Shown here: in pieces, positions 23,352-34,627 of the stretch
Layout of the letters: the number at the start of each line of letters is the position of its first letter
Numbering within the stretch: the stretch's first letter is position 1
NCBI GenBank assembly: GCA_947568835.1
Contig: CANOQG010000006.1
Coordinates: 1,054,001-1,118,000, forward strand
Direction of reading: 5' to 3'
Length of the DNA stretch: 64,000 nucleotides
DNA from: Protonemura montana
Lineage: Eukaryota > Arthropoda > Insecta > Plecoptera > Nemouridae
Notes under the pieces: generated by a model
What the model saw: only the letters and a program-made list of their open reading frames with translations
Database searches by the model: none
What the model was told of the DNA's origin: nothing
Position numbers and translations under genes: made by a program

Positions 23352-26300
23352 TCCTGCCCCATGTCCTGCCCCAGGTCCTGCCCAATGTCCTTCCCTAATG
23401 TTCTGCCCCAAGTTCTATTCCATTTCATGCCCCATGTCCTGTCGCATGTCCTGCCCTATGTCCTGCAACATATCCCGGCCGATGTCCTGCCCCATGTCCT
23501 TCCTCATGTCCAGTCCCATGTCCTGCGTCATGTCCTGCCCTATGTCCTGCCCCATGTCCTGCCTCATATCCAGTCCCATGTTCTGCCCCATGTCCTGCCC
23601 CATGTCCTGCCCTATGTAATGCCCCATGTCCTGCACCATGTTCTGCCCCATATCCTGGCCCATATTCTGCTCCATGTCCTGCCTCATAGACTGTCCAATG
23701 TCCTGCCCTATATCCTGTCGCATGCATGCCTCATGTCTTGCCCAAAGTCCTGTCCCATGTCCTGACCTAATTCCTGCCCCATGTCCTGCCCCATGTTCTG
23801 CCCCATATCCTGCCCCATGTCCTGCCCCTTGTCCTGCCAAATGTCAAAACGCTTGTCCTGCCCCATGTACTGCCCCATGTCCTGCATCATGTCTTGTTTA
23901 AAGTCCTGCCCCATGTTCTGCCCCTGTCCTGTCGCACGTCATGCCTCATGTCCTGCCCCATGTCCTGCCCCATGGACAGCCCCATGTCCTGACCCTTATT
24001 TCCTGCTCCATGTCCTGATCTATGTCCTGCCTCATGTCTTGCCAAAAGTCCTGTCCCATGTCCTGCCCCATATCCTGCCCCATGTCCTGCCCCAAGTCAT
24101 TTCATGGCCTAACCTTAATCCTGCCCCATGTTCTGCTTTATGTGCTGCCCCATGTCCTTCCCTAATGTCCTGCCACATGTTCTGTACCATTCCATGCCGA
24201 TGTCCTGTCGCTTGTCCTGCCCTATGTCCTGTAACATGTCCCGCCCGATGTCCTGCCCCATGTCCTGCCTCATGTCCGGTCCCATATCCTGCCTCATGTC
24301 CTGCCTCATGTCCTGCCCCATATCCTGTACCATGACCTGCACCATATCCTGCTCCAAATCCCGTCGCATGTCCTGCCCCAAATCTTGCCCTATGTCCTGC
24401 CCCATGTCCTGTCCTATTTCCTTTCCAACATAATGCCCCATGTCCTGCCCCATGTCCTGCCCTATGTAATGCCCCATGTCCTGCACCATGCCCTGCCCCA
24501 TGTCCTGTCCCATATTCTGCTCCATGTCCTGCCTCATAGTCTGTCCAATGTCCTGCCCCATGTCCTGCCCTATGTCCTGCCCCAAGTCCTGTCCCATGAT
24601 TTGCCCCATGTCCTTCCCCAAGTCCTGCTCCAAGTCCTGTCCCATGTCCTGCCTTAATTTCTGCCCCATGTCCTGCCCCAAGTCATTTCATGGCCTAACC
24701 TTATTCCTGCCCCATGTTCTGCCCCATGTGCTGCCCCATGTCCTTCCCTAATGTCCTGCCCCATGTTCTGTACCAATTCATGCCCATGTTCTGTCGCTTG
24801 TCCTGCCCAATGTCCTGTAACATGTCCCGCCCGATGTCCTGCCCCATGTCCTGCCTCATGTCCAGTCCCATATCCTGCCCCATGTCCTGCCCCAAGTCCT
24901 GCCCCATGTCCTTCCCTAATGTTCTGCCCCAAGTCCTTTACCATTTCATGCCCCATGTCCTGTCGCATGTCCTGCCCTTTGTCCTGTAACATGTCCCGGA
25001 CGATGTCCTGCGTCATGTCCTGCCCCATGTCCTGCACCATGTCCTGCCTTATATCCAGTCCCATGTCCTGCCTCATGTCCTGCAACTTTCCTGCCCCATG
25101 TCCTGTCTCATGACCTGCACCATATCCTGCTCCAAATCCCGTCGCATGTCCTGCCCCAAATCTTGCCCAATGTAGTGCCCCATGTCCTGCATCATGTCCT
25201 GCCCCATGTCCTAACCCATATTCTGCTTCATGTCCTGCCTCATAGTCTGTCCAATGTCCTGCCCTATATCCTGTCGCATGCATGCCTCATGTCTTGCCCA
25301 AAGTCCTGTCCCATTTCCTGCCCTAATTTCTGCCCCATGTCCTGCCCCATGTCCTAACCCATATCCTGCCCCATGTCCTGCCCCTTATTTTCTGCCCCAT
25401 GTCCTGCCCTATGTCCTGCCCCATGTCTTGCCAAAGGTCCTGGCCCATGTCCTGCCCTCTATCCTGCCCCATGTCCTGCCCCAAGTCTTTTCATGGCCTA
25501 ACCTTATTCCTGCCCTATTTTCTGCCCAATGTGCTGCCCCATGTCCTTCCCTAATGTCCTGCCCCATGTTCTGTACCATTTCATGCCTATGTCCTGTCGC
25601 ATGTCCTGCCCTATATCCTGCCCCATGTCCAGCCCTATGTAATGCCCCATGTCCTGCACCATGTCCTGCCCCATGTCCTGGCCCATATTCTGCTCCATGT
25701 CCTGCCTCATAGTCTGTCCAATGTCCTGCCCTATATCCTGTCGCATGCATGTCTCATGTCTTGCCCAAAGTCTTGCCCCATGTCCTGCCCATGTCCGGCA
25801 CCATGTCCTGCCCCATGTCCTTCCCTAATGTTCTGCCCCAAGTTCTATACCATTTCATGCCCCATGTCCTGTCGCATGTCCTGCCCTATGTCCTCTAACA
25901 TGTCCCGGCCGATGTAATGCCCCATGTCCTGCCTCATGTCCAGTCCCATGTCCTGCGTCATGTCCTGCCCCATTTCCTGCCCCATGTCCTGCCTCATATC
26001 CAGTCCCATGTCCTGCCTCATGTCCTGCAACTTTCCTGCCCCATGTCCTGTCCCATGACCTGCACCATATCCTGCTCCAAATCCCGTCGCATGTCCTGCC
26101 CCAAATCTTGCCCTATGTCCTGCCCTATGTCCTGTCCTATATCCTTTCCAATATAATGCCACATGTCCTGCCCCATGTCCTGCCCTATGTAATGCCTCAT
26201 TTCCTGCACCATGTCCGGCCCCATGTCCTGGCCCATATTCTGCTCCATGTCCTGCCTCATAGTCTGTCCAATATCCTGCCCTATATCCTGTCGCATGCAT

Positions 26301-26460
26301 GCCTCATGTCTTGCCCAAAGTCCTGTCCCACGTCCTGACCTAATTCCTGCCCCATATCCTGCCCCATGTCCTGCCCCTTGTCCTGCCAAATGTCAAAACG
26401 CTTGTCCTGCCCCATGTACTGCCCCATGTCCTGCATCATGTCTTGCCCAAAGTCCTGCCC
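23352..26460 (+). repeat. Lower-order array right of HOR A, collinear with 46.15-48.34 kb
   Basis: At an offset of about 22,797 bp the marker order matches 46.15-48.34 kb. Shared units include TATCCCGGCCGATG / TGTCCTGGCCGATG, CTGTCG/TTGCACGTCATGCC, CATTTCATGGCCTAACC (near 24103 and 24683, about 580 bp apart), CATGATTTGCCCC and CAACTTTCCTGCC. The left copy is longer: stretches near 24.7-24.9 and 25.5-26.0 kb have no direct counterpart on the right. The two copies differ at many sites. I see only array in this stretch. Confidence 0.85.
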
Positions 26461-27560
26461 CATGTTCTGCCCCATGTCCTGTCCCATGTCCTGCCCCATG
26501 TCTTGCCCAAAATCCTGCTCCATGTCCTGCCCCATGTCCTGCCCCATGTCCTGCCCCATGTCCTGCCCCATGTCCTGCCCCAAGTCCTGTCCCATGTCCT
26601 GCCCTAATTCCTGCCCCATGCCTGCCCCATGTCCTGACCCTTATCCTGCCTCATGTCCTGCCCCATGTCCTGCCCCAAGTCCTGTCCCATGTCCTGCCCT
26701 AATTCCTGCCCTATGTTCTTCCCCATGTCCTGACCCTTATCCTGTCGCATGTTCTGCCCCATGTCCTGGCCCATGTCCTGCCCCATGTTTGCCTTAAGTC
26801 CTGCCCCAAGTTCTGCCTCATGTCCAGCCCCATGTCCTGTCCCATGTCCTGGCCTATGTCCTGCCCCACGGCCTGCCTCATGTTGTTCCATGTCCTGCCC
26901 CATATCCTGCCCATGTTCTGTCTCATGTGTTGGTCCAAATCCTGCCCCTTGTCCTGTCGCATTTTCATGCCTCATGTCCTGACCCATGTCCTTCCCCATT
27001 TCCTGCTTCATGTCCTGCCCCATGTCCTGCCCCATGTCCTGCCTCATGTCTTGCCAAAAGTCCTGCCCCATGTCCAGCCCTATGTCCTGCCCCATGTCCT
27101 GTCCCATGTCCTGCCCTAATTCCTGCCCCATGTCATGCCCCATGTCATGCCTCATATCCTGCCCCATGTCCTGCCCCATGTCCTGCCAAATGTCAAAACT
27201 CATGTTCTGCCCCATGTCCAGTAAAATGTCCTGCCCCATGTCTTGCCCAAAGTCCTGCCCCATGTTCTGCCCCATGGCCTGCCCCATGTCCCGCCCAATG
27301 TCCTGCCCAATGTATTCCCTTATGTCCAGTCCCATGTCCTGCCTCATGTCCTGCCCCATGTCCTGCCCCATGTCCTGTCCCATGAAATGCACCATATCCT
27401 GCCCCAAATCCCGTCGCATGTCTGCCCAAAATCCTGCCCTATGTCCTGCCCCATGTCCTGCCCCATATCCTTTCCAATATTACGCCCCATGTCCTGTAAC
27501 ATGTCCTGCCCTATGTCATGCGCCAAGTCCTGCCCCATATCCTGCCCCATGTCCTACCCT
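26461..27560 (+). repeat. Lower-order array, collinear with 48.35-49.20 kb
   Basis: Shared markers with 48.35-49.20 kb, at an offset of about 21,600-21,640 bp, are CCATGTTTGCCT, CACGGCCTGCC, GTGTTGGTCCAA, CCTTCCCCATTTCC, CATGTCAAAAC/T, GTCCAGTAAAATG, GTATTCCCTTATG / CCTCCCTTATG and CATGTCTGCCC. The left copy has its own variants, for example TGTCAAAACTC at about 27190 where most copies have TGTCAAAACGC. A run of eleven-plus consensus-like monomers lies at about 26461-26600. Confidence 0.83.
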
Positions 27561-28171
27561 ATGTAATGCCCCAAGTCCTGCACCATGTCCTGCCCCATGT
27601 CCTGGCCCATATCCTGCTCCATGTCCTGCCTCATATCCTGTCCAATGTCCTGCCCAATATCCTGTCGCATGCATGCCTCATGTCTTGCCCAAAGTCTTGC
27701 CCCATGTCCTGCCCCAAGTCCTGTAGCATGTCCTGACCTTATTCCTGCCCCATGTCCTGCCTTATTTCCTGCCCCATGTCCTGCCCCATGTCCTGCCCCA
27801 TGTCTTGTCCAAAGTCCTGCCCCATGTCCTGCCACATGGCCTGCCCCAAGTCCCGCCCGATGTCCTGCCCCATGTCCTGCCTTATTTCCAGGCCCATGTC
27901 CTGTCACATGTCCTGCCCCATGTCCTGCCCCATGTCCTGTCCCATGACCTGCACCATATCCTGCCCCCAATCCCATCGCATGTCCTGCCCCAAATCCTGC
28001 CCTTTGTCCTGCCCCATGTCCTCCCCCGTGTCCTCTCCCATGACCTGCACCATATCCTGCCCCAAATCCCGTCGCATGACCTGCCCCAAATCCTGCCCTA
28101 TGTGATGCCCCATCTCCTGCCCCATATCCTTTCTAATATTATGCCCCATGTCCTGTAACATGTCCTACCTT
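27561..28171 (+). repeat. 611-bp tandem duplication, first unit
   Basis: From ATGTAATGCCCCAAG at 27561 the sequence is repeated from 28172. The offset is 611 bp in the left part and 635 bp in the right part. Shared rare units are CTGTAGCATGTCCTGACC, CCCCCAATCCCATCGC and TCCTCCCCCGTGTCC. The junction near 28158-28172 (TCCTACCTTATGTAATG) looks like a recombination product of two ATG-flanked monomers. Confidence 0.9.
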
Positions 28172-28806
28172 ATGTAATGCCCCAAGTCCTGCACCATGTC
28201 CTGCCCCATGTCCTGGCCCATATCCTGCTCCATGTCCTGCCTCATATCCTGTCCAATGTCCTGCCCAATATCCTGTCGCATGCATGCCTCATGTCTTGCT
28301 CAAAGTCTTGCCCCATGTCCTGCCCCATGTCTTGCCCCATGTCCTGCCCCAAGTCCTGTAGCATGTCCTGACCTTATTCCTGCCCCATGTCCTGCCTTAT
28401 TTCCTGCCCCATGTCCTGCCCCATGTCCTGCCCCATGTCTTGTCCAAAGTCCTGCCCCATGTCCTGCCACATAGCCTGCCCCAAGTCCCGCCCGATGTCC
28501 TGCCCCATGTCCTGCCTTATGTCCAGGCCCATGTCCTGTCACATGTCCTGCCCCATGTCCTGCCCCATGTCCTGTCCCATGACCTGCACCATATCCTGCC
28601 CCCAATCCCATCGCATGTCCTGCCCCAAATCCTGCCCTTTGTCCTGCCCCATGTCCTCCCCCGTGTCCTCTCCCATGACCTGCACCATATCCTGCCCCAA
28701 ATCCCGTCGCATGACCTGCCCCAAATCCTGCCCTATGTGATGCCCCATCTCCTGCCCCATATCCTTTCTAATATTATGCCCCATGTCCTGTAACATGTCC
28801 TGCCCT
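28172..28806 (+). repeat. 635-bp tandem duplication, second unit (+24 bp)
   Basis: This copy of 27561-28171 is 24 bp longer. The extra bases are exactly two monomers (CCATGTCCTG and CCATGTCTTG type) near 28316-28340. Point differences include CATAGCCTGCC against CATGGCCTGCC. The right end continues into the TCATGCGCCAAGTCC unit, as in other intermediate repeats. Confidence 0.9.
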
Positions 28807-30820
28807 ATGTCATGCGCCAAGTCCTGCCCCATATCCTGCCACATGTCCTGCCCTATGTAATGCCCAATGTCCTGCACCATGTCCTGCCCCATGTCCTGGC
28901 CCATATCCTGTTCCATGTCCTGCCTCATATCCTATTCAATGTCCTGCCCTTTATCCTGTCGCATGCATGACTCATGTTTTGTCCAAAGTCTTGCCCTATG
29001 TCCTGCCCCATGTTCTGCCCCATGTACAGCCCCATGTCCTGTCTCATGTCCTGTCCCATGTCCTTTCCCATTTTCTGCCTCATGTCCTGCTTGATGTCCT
29101 ACCTCATGTCCTGCCCCTAGCTTTCCCAAAGTCCTGCCCCATGTCCTGCCTCATTTCCTGACCCATGTCCTGCCATATGTCCTGACCCATGTCCTTCCCC
29201 ATTTCCTGCCTCATGTCCTGCCCCATGTCCTGCCCCATGTCCTGCCTTATGTCTTGCCAAAAGTCCTGCCCCATTTCTTGCCCTAAATCCTGCCCCATGT
29301 CTTGGCCAATGTCCTGCCCCATATCCTGCTCCATGTCCTGCCCCATGTCCTGCCAAATGTCAAAACGCATGTCCTGCCCCATGTCCAGTAACATGTCCCG
29401 CCCGATGCCCTGCCCTATGTCCTGCCCCATGTTCTGTACAATTTCATGCCCCATGTCTTGTCGCATGTCCTGTCCTATGTCATGTTACATGTCCCGCCCG
29501 ATGTCCTGCCCCATGTCCTGTCCCATGACATTCACCATATCCTGCCCCAAATCCCGTCGCATGTCCTGCCCAATATAGTTTCCAAAATTCGCCCCATGTC
29601 CTGTAACATGTCCTGCCCTATGTCATGCGCTAAGTCCTGCCCCATATCCTGCCACATGTTCTACCCTATGTAATGCCCCAAGTCCTGCACCATGCCCGCA
29701 TGTCCTGCCCCTTGTCCAGTAACATGTCCCGCCCGATGTGCTGCCCTACGTCCTGCCCCATATCCTGCCCCATGTCCTGACCCTTATCCTTCCCCATGTC
29801 CTGCCTCATGTCTTGCCCCATGTCCTGACCCATGTGGTGTCCCAAGTCCTGCCCCTTGTCCTGTCGCATGTCATTCCTTATGTCCTGCCCCATGTCCTAC
29901 CCCATAGACAGCCCCATGTCCTGACCCTTATTTCCTGCCCCATGTCCTGCCCCATGTCCTGCCCTATGTCTTGCCAAAAGTCCTGTCCCAAGTCCTGCCC
30001 CATATCCTGCCCCATGTCCTGCCCCAAGTCTTTTCATGACCTAACCTTATTCCTGCCCCATGTCCTGCCCCATGTGCAGATCCATGTCCTTCCCTAATGT
30101 CCTGCCCCATGTCCTGCCTCATATCCAGTCCCATGTCCTGCCTTATGTTCTGCCCCTTTCCTGCCCCTTGTCCTGTCCCATGACCTGCACCATATCCTGC
30201 TCCAAATCCCGTCGCATGTCCTGCCCCAAATCTTGCCTCATGTCCTGCCTCATGTCCTGTCCTATATCTTTTCCAATATTATGCCCCATGTCCTGCCCCA
30301 TGTCCTGCCCTATGTAATGCCCCATGTCCATCACCATGTCCTGCCCCTTGTCCTGGCGCATATTCTGCTCCATGTCCTGCCTCATAGTCTGTCCAATGTT
30401 CTGCCCTATATCCTGTCGCATGCATGCCTCATGTCTTGCCCAAAGTCCTGTCCCATGTCCTGCCCTAATTCCTGCCCCATGTCCTGCCCCATGTCCTGCC
30501 CCATATCCTGCCCCATGTCCTGCCCCATGTACTGCCCCATGTCCTGCATCATGTCTTGCCCAAAGTCCTGCCCCATGTCCTGCCCCAAGTCCTGCCCCAT
30601 GTCCTTCCCTAATGTTCTGCCCCAAGTTCCATACCATTTCATGCCCCATGTCCTGTCGCATGTCCTGCCCTATGTCCTGTAACATGTCCCGCCCGATGTC
30701 CTGCCCCATGTCCTGCCTCATGTCCTGCCCCATGTCCTGCCCCATGTCCTGTCCCATGACCTGCACCATATCCTGCCACCAATCCCGTCGCATGTCCTGC
30801 CCCAAATCCTGCCCTATGTT
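28807..30820 (+). repeat. Lower-order array left of HOR B, collinear with 49.51-51.58 kb
   Basis: At an offset of 20,702 bp, later about 20,749 bp, this follows the left part of HOR C: CTCATGTTTTGTCCAAAG, CTAGCTTTCCCAAAG (29116 and 49818), CCCGATGCCCTGCC, CATTCACCATATCC, CCCAATATAGTTTCC / CCCAATATCCTTTCC, CATGACCTAACC (near 30037 and 50702), CATGTCCATCACC and the GCATGCATGC palindrome near 30418. Many single differences show the duplication is older than HORs A-C. Confidence 0.85.
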
Positions 30821-33800
30821 CTGCCCCATTTCCTGCCCCATATCCATTCCTATTTTATGCTCCATGTCCTGTAACATGTCCTGACCTATGTCATGCGGCA
30901 AGGCCTGCCCCATATCCTGCCCCATGTCCTGCACAATGTCCAACCCCACGTCCTGGCCCATATCCTGCTTCACGTCCTGCTAGATATCCTGTCCAATGTC
31001 CTGCCCTATATCCAGTTGCATGCATGCCTTATGTCTTGCCCAAAGTCTTGACCCATGTCCTGCCCCATGTCCTGCTATATGTCCTGCCCCAAGTCCTGTC
31101 CCATGTCCTGCCTTAACTCCTGCCCCATGTCCTGCCGTTTTTTCTGCCCCGTGTTTTGCCCCATGTCCTGCCCCATGTCTTGCCCTATGTTCTGCCCCAT
31201 TTCCTGCCCCATATCCTTTCCTATTTTATGCTCCATGTCCTGTAACATGTCCTGACCTATGTCATGCGGCAAGGCCTGCCCCATATCCTGCCCCATGTCC
31301 TGCCCTATGTAATGCCCAATGTCCTGCACAATGTCCTGCCCCACGTCCTGCCCTATGTAATGCCCCATATCCTGCCCCATGTCCTGCCCCTTGTCCTGCC
31401 AAATGTCAAAACGCTTGTCCTGCCCCATGTACTGCCCCATGTCCTGCATCATGTCCTGCCCAAAGTCCTGCCCCATGTCCTGCCCCTGTCCTGTCGCACG
31501 TCATGCCTCAAGTCCTGCCCCATGTCCTGCCCCATGGACAGCCCCATGTCCAGACCCTTATTTCCTGCCCCATGTCCTGCCCTATGTCCTGCCCCATGTC
31601 TTCCCAAAAGTCCTGTCCCTTGTCCTGCCCCATATCCTGCCCCATGTCCTGCCCCCAAGTCATTTCATGGCCTAACCTTATTCCTGCCCCATGTTCTGCA
31701 CTATGTGCTGCCCCATGTCCTTCCTTAATGTCCTGTCCCATTTTCTGTACCATTTCATGCCTATGTCCTGTCGCTTGTCCTGCCCTTTGTCCTCTTACAT
31801 GTCTCATCCGATGTCCTGCCCCATATCCTGTCCCATGACCTGCACCATATCCTGCTCCAAATCCCGTCGCATGTCCTGCCCCAAATCTTGCCCTATGTCC
31901 TGCCCCATGTCCTGTCCTATTTCCTTTCCAACATTATGCCCCATGTCCTGCCCCATGTCCTGCCCTATGTAATGCCCAATGTCCTGCACCATGTCCTGCC
32001 CCATGTCCTGGCCCATATTCTGCTGCATGTCCCGCCTCATAGTCTATCCAATGTCCTGCCCCATGTCCTGCCCCATGTCCTTCCCCAAGTCCTGCTCCAA
32101 GTCCTGTCCCATGTCCTGCCCTAATTCCTGCCCCATGTCCTGCCACATGTCCTGACCCTTATCCTGCCCCATGTCCTGCCCCGTGTCTTGCCCCATGTCC
32201 TGCCCCAAGTCCTAACCCATGTCCTGCCCTTATTCCTGCCCCATGTCCTGCCTTATTTGCTGCCTCATGTCCTGCCCCATGTCCTGCCTCATGTCCTGCC
32301 CCAAGTCCTGTGCCATGTCCTGCCCTTATTCCTGCCCCATGTTCTGCCCCATGTCCTGGCCCATGTCCTGCCCCATGTCTTGCCCAAAGTCCTGCCCCAA
32401 GTTCTGCCTCATGTCCAGCTTCATATCATGTCCCATGTCCTGGCCTGTGTCCTGCCCCATGGCCTGCCTCGTGTTGATCCATGTCCTGCCCCATATCTTG
32501 CCCATGTTCTGTCTCATGTGTTGGTCTAAGTCCTGCCCCTTGCCCTGTCGCCTTTTCATGCCTCATGTCCTGCCCCATGTCCTGACCCATGTACAGCCCC
32601 ATGTCCTGCCCCAAGTCCTGTCCCATGTCCTGCCCTTATTCCTGCCCCATGTCCTGCCCCATGTCCTGACCCTTATCCTGCCTCATGTCCTGCCCCATGT
32701 CCTGCCCCAATTCCCGTCCCATGTCCTGCCCTAATTCCTGCCCCAGGTCCTGCCCCATGTCCTGACCCTTGTCCTGCCCTAATTCCTGCCCCATGTCCTG
32801 CCCCATGTCCTGCCTCATATCCTGCCCCATGTCCTGCCCCATGTCCTGCCAAATGTCAAAACGCATGTTCTGCCCCATGTCCAGTAAATTGTCCCGCCCG
32901 ATGTCCTGCCCTTTGTCCTGCCCCATGTCCTGCCCCATGTCTTGCCCAAAGTCCTGCCCCATGTTCTGCCCCATGGCCTGCCCCATGTCCCGCCCGATGT
33001 CCTGCCCCATGTCCTGCCTCATGTCCAGTCCCATGTCCTGCCTCATGTCCTGCCCCATGTCCTGCCCCATGTCTTGTCCCATGACCTGCACCATATCCTG
33101 CCCCAAATCCCGTCGCATGTCTGCCCCAAATCCTGCCCTATGTCCTGCCCCATGTCCTGCCCCATATCCTTTCCAATATTACGCCCCATGTCCTGTAACA
33201 TGTCCTGCCCTATGTCATGCGCCAAGTCCTGCCCCATATCCTGCCCCATGTCCTGGCCCATATCCTGCTCCATGTTCTGCCTCATATCCTGTCCAATGTC
33301 CTGCCCAATATCCTGTCGCATGCATGCCTCATGTCTTGCCCAAAGTCCTGCCCCATGTTCTGCCCCATGTCCTGCCCCAAGTCCTGTCCCATGTCCTGCC
33401 CTAATTCCTGCGCCATGTTCTGCCTTATTTGCTGCCCCATGTCCTGCCCCATGTCCTGCCCCATGTCTTGCCCAAAGTCCTGCTCCATGTCCTGCCCCAT
33501 GTCCTACCCATTTCCTGCCCCATGTCCTGCCCCAAGTCCTTCTCCCATGTCCTGCCCTAATTCCTACCCTATGTCCTGCCCCATGTCCTGCCCCATGTCT
33601 TGCCCCATGTCCTGACCCAAGTTCTGTCTCATGTCATGCGTCATGTCCGAACGCATGTTCTGCCCCATGTCCTGGCCCATGTCCTGCCACATGTCCTGCC
33701 CCATGTTCTGCCCCATGTCCTGCGCCATGTCCTGTCTCATGTTCTGACCCATGTTCTGTCTCTTGTCGTGCCTCATGTCCTGTCGCATGTTCTGCCCCAT

Positions 33801-34627
33801 GTCCTGGCCCATGTCCTGCCCCATGTCTTGCCCAAAGTCCTGCCCCAAGTTCTGCCTCATGTCCAGCCCCATGTCCTGTCCCATGTCCTGGCCTATGTCC
33901 TGCCTCACGGCCTGCTCATGTTGTTCCATGTCCTGCCCCATATACTGCTCATGTTTTGTCTTATGTGTTGGTCTAAGTCCTTCCCCATTGTCCTGTCGCA
34001 TTTTCATGCCTCATGTTCTGCCCATGTCCTACCCCATGTACAGCCCCATTTCCTGTCGCACGTCCTGTCCCACGTCCTTTCCCATTTTCTGCCTCATGTC
34101 CTGCTTGATGTCCTACCTCATGTCCTGCCCCTAGCTTTCCCAAATTCCTGCCCCATGTCCTGCCTCATTTCCTGGCCTATGTCCTGCCATATGTCCTGAC
34201 CCATGTCCTTCCCCATTTCCTGCCTCATGGCCTGCCCCATATCCTGCCCCATGTCCTGCCTCATGTCTTGCCAAAAGTCCTGCCCCATGTCCTGCCCCAT
34301 GTCCTGCCCCATGTCCTGCCCCATGTCCTGCCCCATGTCCTGCCAAATGTCAAAACGCATGTCCTGCCCCATGTCCAGTAACATGTCCCGCCCGATGTCC
34401 TGCCCTATGTCCTGCCCCATGTTCTGTTCCATTTTATGCCCCATGTCTTGTCGCATGTCCTGTCCTATGTCCTGTTACTTGTCCCGCCCGATGTCCTGCC
34501 CCATGTCCTGTCCCATGACATCCACCATATCCTGCCCCAAATCCCGTCGCATGTCCTGCCCCATATCCTTTCCAATAATTCGCCCCATGTCCTGTAACAT
34601 GTCCTGCCCTATGTCATGCGCCAAGTC
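30821..34627 (+). repeat. HOR B, copy 1 (3807-bp higher-order repeat)
   Basis: From CTGCCCCATTTCCTGCCCC at 30821 the sequence recurs at 34628 and 38435 with a constant offset of 3807 bp. The unit contains CTGCCGTTTTTTCTGCCCC (near 31131), GTCAAAACGCTTG, CATGGACAGCC, CATTTCATGGCCTAACC (near 31665), the HOR A-like part from about 33.24 kb, and CTAGCTTTCCCAAA (near 34132). 3807 is 317 monomers plus 3 bases. The left 2.4 kb is related to 3.28-5.16 kb and the right 1.4 kb to 6.2-8.2 kb of HOR A, without a 527-bp segment that HOR A and copy 3 have. Confidence 0.95.
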
